Below are positions 6,491 through 12,612 of a stretch of 13,712 nucleotides of DNA, piece by piece; positions within the stretch are counted from its first letter, which is position 1, and each line of letters starts with the position of its first letter. Origin of the DNA: Nitrospirota bacterium (GTDB lineage Bacteria; Nitrospirota; JACRHJ01); NCBI GenBank assembly GCA_021785055.1, contig JAJYGS010000015.1, positions 1-13,712 of the forward strand, in the 5' to 3' direction. The notes under the pieces were generated by a model. The model made no database searches. It saw nothing but the letters and a program-made list of their open reading frames with translations, and had not been told where the DNA came from. The translations under genes were made by a program, and so were the position numbers.

Positions 6491-7447
6491 ATGGAACAGG
6501 ACTTAGAATTATATTATTATCTTCGCCTTGTCCGGGAGTTCGAGGACAGGGTATCGAAGCTCCATCACCAGGGCAGGATACCGGGCGGTGTTTACTCCGG
6601 CCTCGGGCAGGAGGCGGTAGTCGTCGGAGCCGTTTACAGGCTTAAGTCCGACGACTTCATCTTTCCCCTGCATCGGGACCTCGGCGCATTCCTCGTAAAG
6701 GGCGTTGACCCGAACCTGCTCATGGCCCAGATAATGGGAAAGAAGACCGGCTTCTCCGGGGGCAGGGACTCTTTCCTTCACGCCGGAGTGCTGGACAGGG
6801 GCGTATTCGGCTCGACATCCATGCTCGCCTCGTCGCTCCCGGTGGCCTGCGGGGCCGCGCTGAAATTCAAGATAAAAAAAGAGCCGCGGGTCGCGGTCGC
6901 ATTCTTCGGCGAGGGGGCGTCCTCCAGGGGAGATTTCCACGAGGCGGCAAACTTCGCGGGAATCCACAAGCTCCCGGTGATATTCGTCTGCGAGAACAAC
7001 TTCTACGCCTTCTCCACGCCGCAGTCCATGCAGATGGCAATCGAGGACGTTGCGGACAGGGCTGCCGGATACGGCTTCCACGGCCACGTGTGCAGCGGAA
7101 ACGACCTCTTCGCCGTCATCAGGGCGATGGAGCACGCGATAAACCAGGCGCGGCGCGGCGACGGCCCGGAGCTTATCGAGTGCAAGACATATCGCTACTC
7201 CGGCCACAGCGAGCACGACATGGCGTCTTATCGCACTAAGGAGGAGCTCATCGAGTGGGAGAGCCGCGACCCCATCCAGCGATACGAGTTCTTCCTCGAA
7301 AAGAAGGGATACGACGCGGCCAAGATAATCGCCGAGACGGGCGAGAAGGTAAAGGCCGTGGTGGACGAGGCGGTGAAATTCGCCGAATCCTCCCCGGAGC
7401 CGGAAGGCCCGGAGGCGATGGAGGGGCTGTACGCGACGCCGGTGTAG
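6491..7447 (+). CDS. 2-oxoacid dehydrogenase E1 alpha subunit
   Basis: A 318-residue thiamine-diphosphate-dependent E1 alpha subunit of the pyruvate/branched-chain 2-oxoacid dehydrogenase family; with E1 beta it decarboxylates a 2-oxoacid and reductively acylates the lipoyl group of E2. The ThDP/Mg motif runs from GEG (140-142) to ENN (168-170), with the spacing expected of the family. HRD (61-63) and YRYSGHSEHD (234-243) carry the conserved active-site histidines. The GHSEHD sequence and the partner E1 beta look closer to branched-chain or acetoin-type enzymes than to classical pyruvate dehydrogenase. The length is slightly short but complete. No ribosome-binding site precedes ATG 6491, because a palindromic repeat ends three bases upstream; no better in-frame start exists and the family N-terminus begins right here. 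Confidence 0.92.
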   Translation: MEQDLELYYYLRLVREFEDRVSKLHHQGRIPGGVYSGLGQEAVVVGAVYRLKSDDFIFPLHRDLGAFLVKGVDPNLLMAQIMGKKTGFSGGRDSFLHAGVLDRGVFGSTSMLASSLPVACGAALKFKIKKEPRVAVAFFGEGASSRGDFHEAANFAGIHKLPVIFVCENNFYAFSTPQSMQMAIEDVADRAAGYGFHGHVCSGNDLFAVIRAMEHAINQARRGDGPELIECKTYRYSGHSEHDMASYRTKEELIEWESRDPIQRYEFFLEKKGYDAAKIIAETGEKVKAVVDEAVKFAESSPEPEGPEAMEGLYATPV

Positions 7448-7474
7448 ATAGAATATTTGGAGCGAACGCAATTC

Positions 7475-7592
7475 GGGATGAACCATCGGCAGCTCTTGGC
7501 GAAGCGAGCGGCCATGCGGCAAACCTGTCCGAGGCGAAAGCCGAGTTTTTGCCGCATAGCGAACGAGCCGTAGAGATGCCCCGGCGAATCCC
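7475..7592. repeat. 118-base imperfect palindrome between E1 alpha and E1 beta
   Basis: Perfect 10-base arms ATGCGGCAAA (7514-7523) and TTTGCCGCAT (7548-7557) enclose a small GGC-GAAA-GCC hairpin (7533-7542). Outside them the flanks continue to match in inverted orientation with gaps, out to GGGAT (7475-7479) and ATCCC (7588-7592). The element occupies most of a 210-base gap inside an otherwise compact operon and contains no gene. It is probably a dispersed palindromic element. A folded RNA feature within the transcript is also possible. Confidence 0.55.
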
Positions 7593-7657
7593 ATGGAGTG
7601 AGCTTAAATATTCCTTCAAGCATCCAGAATTTTTCTTACTGATTTGAAAAGATTTAA

Positions 7658-8635
7658 ATGGAACTGACCTACATAAAAGCCATTAACGACGCGCTCCGGC
7701 AGGCAATGCGTCTGGACGGGGACGTGGTGCTCCTGGGCGAGGACATTGCCGCCCTGGGCGGGGCGTTCCTCGCGACGGAGGGGCTGCTTGAGGAGTTCGG
7801 CCCGGAGCGGGTAATCGACACGCCAATCTCCGAGTCCCTGATAAACGGCGCGTCGGTCGGGCTTGCCGTGGCCGGGATGCGGCCCGTGGCGGAGATGCAG
7901 TTTGCGGATTTCATCTCCTGCGGGTTCGACCAGCTCGTGAACATGGCCTCGACACTTCGCTACAGGCACGGCGGGAACGCAAAGTGCCCGATGGTCGTGC
8001 GCTGCCCGTCCGGGAGCGGCGTGCGGGGGGGATTATTTCATTCGCAGAATCCGGAGGCCTGGTTTGCGCGCGTTCCGGGGCTGAAGGTCGTCGCGCCCGC
8101 AACCGCGTTCGACGCCAAGGGGCTTTTAATCGCGGCAATCCAGGACGATGATCCCGTAATCTATTTCGAGCATAAGTACCTCTACCGGCGCATAAAGGAA
8201 AACGTCCCGGAGGACAGCTACATCGTCCCCATCGGGAAGGCGGCGCTGAGGCGCGAGGGCGGGGACATATGCTTCATAACCTACGGCTCCGCGCTGTACT
8301 TGTGCCTTGCGGCGGCTGAAGAACTTGAAAAAGAGGGCGTATCGTCCGAGGTGCTCGACCTCCGCACGCTCCTGCCGCTCGACAGAAAGGCGATAATCTC
8401 CTGCGCGAAGAAAACCGGCAAGGTGCTGATAGTCCACGAGGACAGGGTCACCGGCGGAATCGGCGGCGAAGTCTCGGCGATTATTATGGAGAACGCCTTC
8501 GAGTATCTCGACGCGCCAGTGATGCGCCTGGGTGCGAAGGATACGCCCAACGCCTTCGCCGGCCCGATGGAGGAATATATCCTGCCGAACAAGGACAAGG
8601 TCCTTCAGGCAGCGCGGAAGCTGGCGGGATACTGA
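7658..8635 (+). CDS. 2-oxoacid dehydrogenase E1 beta subunit
   Basis: A 325-residue E1 beta subunit, full family length. It completes the ThDP site with E1 alpha. Features seen: VVLLGEDIA (23-31), TPISES (55-60) with the conserved Glu59 that activates ThDP, GLFHSQNPEAWFARVPGLKVV beginning at 125 with His128, FEHKYLYR (170-177), and VIVHED-type sequence near 258-262. HSQNPEA and FEHK-LYR are more like branched-chain 2-oxoacid dehydrogenase or acetoin dehydrogenase beta subunits than pyruvate dehydrogenase. The ATG at 7658 has only a weak purine-rich stretch ahead of it. The gene lies 210 bases after E1 alpha, separated by a palindromic element, and 45 bases ahead of E2. Family call firm; substrate inferred. 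Confidence 0.93.
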   Translation: MELTYIKAINDALRQAMRLDGDVVLLGEDIAALGGAFLATEGLLEEFGPERVIDTPISESLINGASVGLAVAGMRPVAEMQFADFISCGFDQLVNMASTLRYRHGGNAKCPMVVRCPSGSGVRGGLFHSQNPEAWFARVPGLKVVAPATAFDAKGLLIAAIQDDDPVIYFEHKYLYRRIKENVPEDSYIVPIGKAALRREGGDICFITYGSALYLCLAAAEELEKEGVSSEVLDLRTLLPLDRKAIISCAKKTGKVLIVHEDRVTGGIGGEVSAIIMENAFEYLDAPVMRLGAKDTPNAFAGPMEEYILPNKDKVLQAARKLAGY

Positions 8636-8644
8636 TTACCTTAA

Positions 8645-8667
8645 CCCCTCTCCTTGCGGGAGAGGGG
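8645..8667. repeat. 9-base-arm hairpin ahead of the E2 start
   Basis: CCCCTCTCC (8645-8653) and GGAGAGGGG (8659-8667) form a perfect stem with a five-base loop, followed by a G-rich run up to the E2 ATG. On the other strand it reads as the HPLPLSRKERG peptide often seen in spurious translations, because this is a common type of intergenic repeat. It fills nearly all of the 45-base E1-beta/E2 gap. Confidence 0.6.
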
Positions 8668-8680
8668 CAGGGGGTGAGGG

Positions 8681-10231
8681 ATGACCGACGTAAAGATGCC
8701 CCAGATGGGGGAGAGCATAGCCGAGGGGACGATTTCGCTCTGGCTGGTGGACGTGGGCCAGACGGTGAAGGCCGACCAGCCGCTTGTTACCGTATCCACG
8801 GACAAGGCGGACGTGGACATCCCCTCGCCCGTCTCCGGCGTCCTCTCCGAGATTGTCGCCAAAGAGGGCGAAACCATAAAAGTGGGAGAGCTGATAGCGA
8901 GAATCGATGAAAGCGGTATGGCAGTGGGAGTAAATGAGCCGCCGAAGTCAAAAATTGCGCCCGTCGGACCTGAAGCCGGTCGACCGGCAGCCGGTCAACC
9001 GGCGCCGGAGACGGCGGTAAAAAAAGAAGGCCCCGCGGAGCACCCCGTGCGTCCGGAGGGCGTTCCCGCCGCCGAGGCGAAGCGGGAGACCCGGCCTGAA
9101 GAGGAGGTTACCCCGCCGCCGGAGATTAAACGGGAGGCAGAGGCGGAGGCGTCGAAATCTATCGATAAATCCGCATTTTACTCCCCTGCCGTCATGCGCC
9201 TGGCAATGGAATACGGCGTCGATTTAAAGGCCGTCGGGGGCACCGGCGAGGGCGGGCGCGTTACAAAGGCGGACGTTATGCGCGCGATTTCCAGGGCAGG
9301 CACGCCTGAGGCCGGTCAACCGGCTCGACCGGCGGCGCCGTCTCCGAGGGTAGTGCAGGAAGGGCTTCTGGAGGAAGGTTCAAAAAAGGCGCCCGAAGAA
9401 TTAAAGCCCGAGGCCAGTCAACCGGCGCCAGCCCCGCCTGGCGGCGCTTATAAGCCGCCGGTTTATGAGGCTGAGGACGGCGATACGGAGGTTTCATTCT
9501 CCCGCTTAAGGAGAATAATCGCCGACCACATGGTCTACAGCAAAAGGACATCTGCCCATGTTACGACCGTGACAGAGGTCGATTTCGAGAGGATTGTGGG
9601 AATACGGGAGCAGAATAATAGCAGAATAAAGGCTTCCATGGGAATCAGCCTTACATACATGCCTTTTGTGATGATGGCGGCGATCCGGGCGCTGAAGGAG
9701 TTTCCGCTCATGAATTCCGTCGTCCAGGAAGACGCGATTCTCACGAAGCACGGCATAAACCTCGGCGTGGCCGTGGACTCCGAACGCGGGCTGATGGTCC
9801 CGGTGATAAGGGGCGCCGGGGATAAGTCATTGCTGGATCTGGCAAAAGCGGTAAGCGAGCTTTCGATAAAGGTGCGGGACAGGAAGGTTAGCCCCGACGA
9901 GATGACCGGCGGGACGTTCACGGTAACAAATCCCGGAAAGCACGGAAACCTTTTCGGGACGCCGATTATAAGCCAGCCGCAGGTGGGGATACTGAGGATG
10001 GGAGAGCTTATAAAACGCGCGGTTGTGGTAACCGCAGAGGCCTGTCCGTCTCAGGCAAAAGGTGGCTTTTCGTCCGAGGGCGGTCTACCGCCCGGAGAGG
10101 ACGCAATAGCCATCCGGCCCATGATGTACCTGGCGCTTTCCTACGACCACCGCGTTGTGGACGGCCTTACGGCGAACGAGTTCCTGCACCGCATAAAAGA
10201 GCACCTGGAGGCGGGGGATTTTGCGTTGTAA
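8681..10231 (+). CDS. 2-oxoacid dehydrogenase E2 (dihydrolipoyl acyltransferase)
   Basis: A 516-residue E2 core protein. Domain order: one lipoyl domain (about 2-77) with the lipoylated K42 in STDKADVDIPSP; a long Pro/Ala/Glu-rich linker; a peripheral-subunit-binding domain (about 168-203, SPAVMRLAMEYGV then GGRVTKADV); a second linker; and the trimer-forming acyltransferase domain (about 268-512) with the catalytic HRVVDG (490-495; H490 and D494). Two oddities are seen. Both linkers contain in-frame copies of a GCCGGTCRACCGGC palindrome, translated as PEAGQPA-like units. The catalytic domain carries an extra stretch, T451-G472, between RAVVV and EDAIAIRP, where homologues run on directly; its DNA is three hairpins in a row. 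A repeat-type hairpin precedes the ATG. E3 (lipoamide dehydrogenase) is absent from the window. Confidence 0.93.
   Translation: MTDVKMPQMGESIAEGTISLWLVDVGQTVKADQPLVTVSTDKADVDIPSPVSGVLSEIVAKEGETIKVGELIARIDESGMAVGVNEPPKSKIAPVGPEAGRPAAGQPAPETAVKKEGPAEHPVRPEGVPAAEAKRETRPEEEVTPPPEIKREAEAEASKSIDKSAFYSPAVMRLAMEYGVDLKAVGGTGEGGRVTKADVMRAISRAGTPEAGQPARPAAPSPRVVQEGLLEEGSKKAPEELKPEASQPAPAPPGGAYKPPVYEAEDGDTEVSFSRLRRIIADHMVYSKRTSAHVTTVTEVDFERIVGIREQNNSRIKASMGISLTYMPFVMMAAIRALKEFPLMNSVVQEDAILTKHGINLGVAVDSERGLMVPVIRGAGDKSLLDLAKAVSELSIKVRDRKVSPDEMTGGTFTVTNPGKHGNLFGTPIISQPQVGILRMGELIKRAVVVTAEACPSQAKGGFSSEGGLPPGEDAIAIRPMMYLALSYDHRVVDGLTANEFLHRIKEHLEAGDFAL
8969..9003. repeat. Two GCCGGTCRACCGGC palindromes in the first E2 linker
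   Basis: GCCGGTCGACCGGC (8975-8988) is a perfect 14-base palindrome preceded by CCTGAA. GCCGGTCAACCGGC (8990-9003) follows one base later. In frame they encode PEAGRPAAGQPAPE. Related copies are at 9311-9324, 9413-9426 and 13627-13640. Confidence 0.7.
9305..9426. repeat. Two more GCCGGTCAACCGGC copies in the second E2 linker
   Basis: CCTGAG followed by GCCGGTCAACCGGC lies at 9305-9324 and encodes PEAGQPA. CCCGAG followed by GCCAGTCAACCGGC, with one change, lies at 9407-9426 and encodes PEASQPA. Between them the linker is ordinary E2 sequence. All copies in this gene share the same reading frame. Confidence 0.65.
10031..10096 (+). repeat. 66-base in-frame hairpin-rich insertion in the E2 catalytic domain
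   Basis: Codons 451-472 of E2 interrupt a conserved stretch. The DNA holds three consecutive stem-loops: GCCTG/CAGGC (10040-10044/10052-10056), AAAAG/CTTTT (10057-10061/10066-10070) and GGGCGG/CCGCCC (10078-10083/10088-10093). The length of 22 codons keeps the frame. This suggests a palindromic element tolerated inside a gene. Confidence 0.55.
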
Positions 10232-10291
10232 TGGACAGGTAACCGCCGATTGCTAAAGGGAAAACCGCGCGCTTAACGGAGGGTTTCGGTC

Positions 10292-11266
10292 TTGAGGCTC
10301 CTATCCGGGATGCGGCCTACCGGCAGGCTGCATATCGGGCATCTTGTCGGCGCATTGAACACCTGGCTTTCCCTGCAAGGCGAGTACGAATGCCTCTTCA
10401 TGATTGCGGACTGGCACGCCCTCACCACCTCTTCCGATACCTCGAAACTCCCTGAAAATATTATAGAAATGGCCCAGGACTGGCGGGCTTTGGGGATAGA
10501 TTTCACACGCTCGACGGTATTCGTCCAGTCGTGCGTCAAGGAGCACGCCGAGCTGTATCTCCTATTCGGGATGCTCACCCCGATGCCCTGGCTGGAGAGG
10601 GACCCGACATTGAAAAACATGATGGAAGACATGCACTTACGCGGCGCGTGCTACGGCCTTATGGGCTATCCGGTGCTCCAGGCGGCGGACATCGCGCTCT
10701 ACAAGGCGGAGGCGGTGCCCGTCGGCTCCGACCAGGTGCCGCACGTCGAGCTTGCAAGGGAGATTGTCCGGGCGTTTAACCATCGGTTTTCCTTAGTGTT
10801 TCCGGAGCCGCAGGCCATCCTTTCGCATACCCCCAGGCTGCCCGGCACGGACGGCAGGAAGATGTCGAAAAGCCTTGATAACGCTGTATTTCTTGACGAA
10901 ACGCCGGAAAATATCAGGCGGAAGGTGATGCAACTCGTTACGGATCCAGGGAAAATCCACGCGACAGACGTCGGAAACCCGGATATCTGCTCCGTCCATG
11001 ACTACCACAAGGTTTTCAGGGCCTCGGACGCTTCCCAGGCCGATTCGGACTGCCGGGCAGGCCGGCTCGGATGCGTCCGGCACAAACAATATTTATCCGA
11101 AATATTAAGCAGTTACCTTGCGCCGTTCCGGGAGGCCAGGGCGGCCTTGACAGGCAAAGAGAGCGAGACCCGGGCTATGCTAAAGGCCGGCGGTGAGCGC
11201 GCGGGGAAGATGGCGAAAGAGACGATGGAGGGGGCGCGAAAGGCCGCGAATCTGCAATTTTCCTAA
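10292..11266 (+). CDS. trpS: Tryptophanyl-tRNA synthetase
   Basis: A 324-residue class Ic aminoacyl-tRNA synthetase charging tRNA-Trp; the length is normal for a bacterial TrpRS. The HIGH motif (14-17, GRLHIGHLVGAL), AADI (131-134) with the tryptophan-site aspartate, VGSDQ (144-148) and KMSKS (190-194) are all present. A TTG start at 10292 is preferred: GGAGGG (10278-10283) sits eight bases upstream and MRLLSGMRPTG matches the family N-terminus. The C-terminal helical domain contains C233-x20-C254-x6-C261-x2-H264. This resembles the C-x22-C-x6-C-x2-C iron-sulfur motif of Thermotoga maritima TrpRS but ends in His. The gene follows E2 by 60 bases and may be read through with it; there is no functional link. 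Confidence 0.95.
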   Translation: MRLLSGMRPTGRLHIGHLVGALNTWLSLQGEYECLFMIADWHALTTSSDTSKLPENIIEMAQDWRALGIDFTRSTVFVQSCVKEHAELYLLFGMLTPMPWLERDPTLKNMMEDMHLRGACYGLMGYPVLQAADIALYKAEAVPVGSDQVPHVELAREIVRAFNHRFSLVFPEPQAILSHTPRLPGTDGRKMSKSLDNAVFLDETPENIRRKVMQLVTDPGKIHATDVGNPDICSVHDYHKVFRASDASQADSDCRAGRLGCVRHKQYLSEILSSYLAPFREARAALTGKESETRAMLKAGGERAGKMAKETMEGARKAANLQFS

Positions 11267-11630
11267 AAAAATCGCCTTTATTTTCAAGCGGTTACAAAAT
11301 GGAATCTGACTCATAAGGCATCATTTATATACGCGCCAACCCATTATAATTTAAAGATAATTCCGCTTTTACCGTGAAAATTACCCCCCCGCCCCGCGCC
11401 ATGTTTTCGCCCCGAAACCCGCCCGCAGAGGCCCTTTTCAGGCCCGTTTACGATGCCGGGGGAAAATTGGGATTTTACACCTTTTTACTTTAACAATCGG
11501 CAGGTTTCAAAAGTAATCCGGAATTGCTATTGACAATGAACTTCCCCGACCGATGAGGTTTACTATTGCGCATTTCTCCACATTATTAGTAAATAGTATC
11601 ACGATTTCACGAAACCTTAAAAGTCAACCT

Positions 11631-11660
11631 TAGATTCTTCGCTTCGCTCAGAATGACAGG
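11631..11660. repeat. Single copy of the GATTC...GAATGACA intergenic repeat
   Basis: TAGATTCTTCG followed by CTTCGCTCAGAATGACAGG. Its core can fold (ATTCT/AGAAT). A second copy with the same orientation is at 12478-12509, where it is paired with an inverted partner. This is a widespread kind of intergenic repeat in bacteria; here it is isolated. Confidence 0.65.
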
Positions 11661-11725
11661 CAAAGGCAAATTCCTGGGCCCGGTGTCAACCACGGAGTGG
11701 CAGGCGCGGGAATGACAGAACAACC

Positions 11726-11750
11726 GGGCGCAACAAGTTGCGCCCCTACA
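11726..11750. repeat. 25-base GGGCGC palindromic half element
   Basis: GGGCGCAAC (11726-11734), AA, GTTGCGCCC (11737-11745), then CTACA. The arms are perfect. The same plan (9-base arms, AA loop, CTRCA tail) appears at 13545-13569, and the right half of the 67-base element at 6421-6487 is organised similarly. Confidence 0.7.
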
Positions 11751-11814
11751 ATTCTACAACCGGTGCGGGAGTGGCGGCATGAAATTACTTCCGTCTTTCT
11801 GTTAAACTCTATGT

Positions 11815-12423
11815 ATGGACGAAAGCCGCTCCGAAGACTTCTCCCGCCTGATGTCCCTTATCCGGCCATGCAAGATGTGCAGGATACCGGAGCCTTCGTA
11901 TCCCATCGTTTCCGGGAGGCACGGAGCAAAGGTGATGAGCGTCGGGCAGTCGCCGGGGGCAATCGAGTGCAGGGAAGGAGAACCGTTTGCCGGGACGGCG
12001 GGGAAGACGTTATTTACCTGGTTGGCTAAGGCAGGTATTTCCGAGTCTTCCTTCCGCGCGGGTGCATATCTAACAGCCGTGACCAAATGCTACCCCGGCC
12101 CCGACGGCAAAGGTCGAAGAGAGACGCCGAGGGAGATAGAGCTGCACAACTGCGCCCGCTATCTCGTCTCGGAGCTTCGGATAATCGAACCCGCCGTAAT
12201 ACTCGCAATCGGAAAGCTCGCCATCGAGCGGCTCCTCGGCCCCGTGAAGTTAGAGAGCGTCGTGGGCCGGGCAATCGTGCGGCGGTATCACAGCTTCGAC
12301 GCGCTGGTCATCCCGCTCCCGCACCCCTCCGGGCGGAGCACGTGGGTCTACATGGGGGAGAATAAAAAACTACTGAAAAGGGCGATTGGGCTGATTGCGC
12401 GGCACGTAAAGCCGCTTGTGTAA
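11815..12423 (+). CDS. Uracil-DNA glycosylase superfamily protein
   Basis: A 202-residue protein of the UDG superfamily, which removes uracil or related bases from DNA. Motif 1 is GQSPGAIE (44-51) followed by GEPFAGTAG (55-63). Motif 2 is HPSGRSTW (170-177) with the conserved His. Four cysteines, C19, C22, C92 (TKCYP) and C113 (HNC), are placed like the [4Fe-4S] ligands of family 4/5 enzymes, with a longer C92-C113 spacing. The family-4 motif GEAPG has Gln45 for Glu, and the usual Asn before the third Cys (NVVKC) is Ala88, so it is not a standard family 4 enzyme. It resembles a large, little-studied clade annotated simply as uracil-DNA glycosylase. No ribosome-binding site precedes ATG 11815; a weak TAAACT box at 11803-11808 would make the transcript leaderless. 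The gene stands alone between repeat-rich gaps. Confidence 0.82.
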   Translation: MDESRSEDFSRLMSLIRPCKMCRIPEPSYPIVSGRHGAKVMSVGQSPGAIECREGEPFAGTAGKTLFTWLAKAGISESSFRAGAYLTAVTKCYPGPDGKGRRETPREIELHNCARYLVSELRIIEPAVILAIGKLAIERLLGPVKLESVVGRAIVRRYHSFDALVIPLPHPSGRSTWVYMGENKKLLKRAIGLIARHVKPLV

Positions 12424-12426
12424 CGC

Positions 12427-12509
12427 TTGTCGTCCCGACTGAAACGGAGGGACCCACATTCGATTTTTTAAATCAACTGTAGATTCCTCGACTTCGCTCG
12501 GAATGACAA
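12427..12509. repeat. 83-base inverted pair of intergenic repeats
   Basis: The left arm (12427-12458, starting TTGTCGTCCCGA) and right arm (12478-12509, ending CGGAATGACAA) are inverted copies of the same 32-base repeat, matching at about 22 of 32 positions when one is reverse-complemented. The spacer is itself palindromic (GATTT/AAATC, 12462-12466/12470-12474). The whole can form one long hairpin four bases after the glycosylase stop. It resembles a paired REP element and may also stop transcription. The rest of the gap (12510-12574) shows nothing else. Confidence 0.65.
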
Positions 12510-12574
12510 CCTTGTTTTTTCGGCCATCTCCTATATCCGCGCCCCACATCCCCGTTACTTATCATCCAAATCCC

Positions 12575-12604
12575 TTGACAACTCCCCGCGACATCTACGA
12601 TAAT
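12575..12604 (+). promoter_or_regulatory. Promoter of yraN, probably leaderless
   Basis: A perfect TTGACA (12575-12580), an 18-base spacer and GATAAT (12599-12604). Transcription would start about 12610-12612, at or next to the ATG at 12613, and no Shine-Dalgarno sequence exists there. This points to a leaderless or near-leaderless mRNA. Confidence 0.55.
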
Positions 12605-12612
12605 AGACTTTC

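Larger units (their letters stand above)
11267..11814. other. 548-base gene-free region with repeats
   Basis: No ORF here looks like a protein on either strand. Composition swings from A/T-rich (11267-11370, 11480-11630) to very C-rich, with seven C residues in a row at 11384-11390. Recognisable pieces are a direct/inverted intergenic repeat at 11631-11660 and a 25-base palindromic half element at 11726-11750. Scattered TATAAT (11345-11350) and TTGACA (11530-11535) boxes lack partners. The region ends directly at the start of the DNA glycosylase gene. Confidence 0.6.

Noticed and set aside
6509..7594. Long minus-strand open frame (361 codons)
   Set aside because: Shadow of E1 alpha. The translation is Arg/Leu/His-rich with no recognisable domain.
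8969..9426. CRISPR-like array because of repeated short palindromes in E2
   Set aside because: The spacing is irregular, the units are only 14-20 bases, and they lie in frame within a coding linker.
11345..11350. TATAAT box after trpS as a promoter
   Set aside because: No -35 partner, no extended -10, and no gene downstream for more than 400 bases.
11530..11566. TTGACA box in the gene-free region as a promoter
   Set aside because: No -10 box at 15-19 bases; the nearest TACTAT is about 25 bases away.
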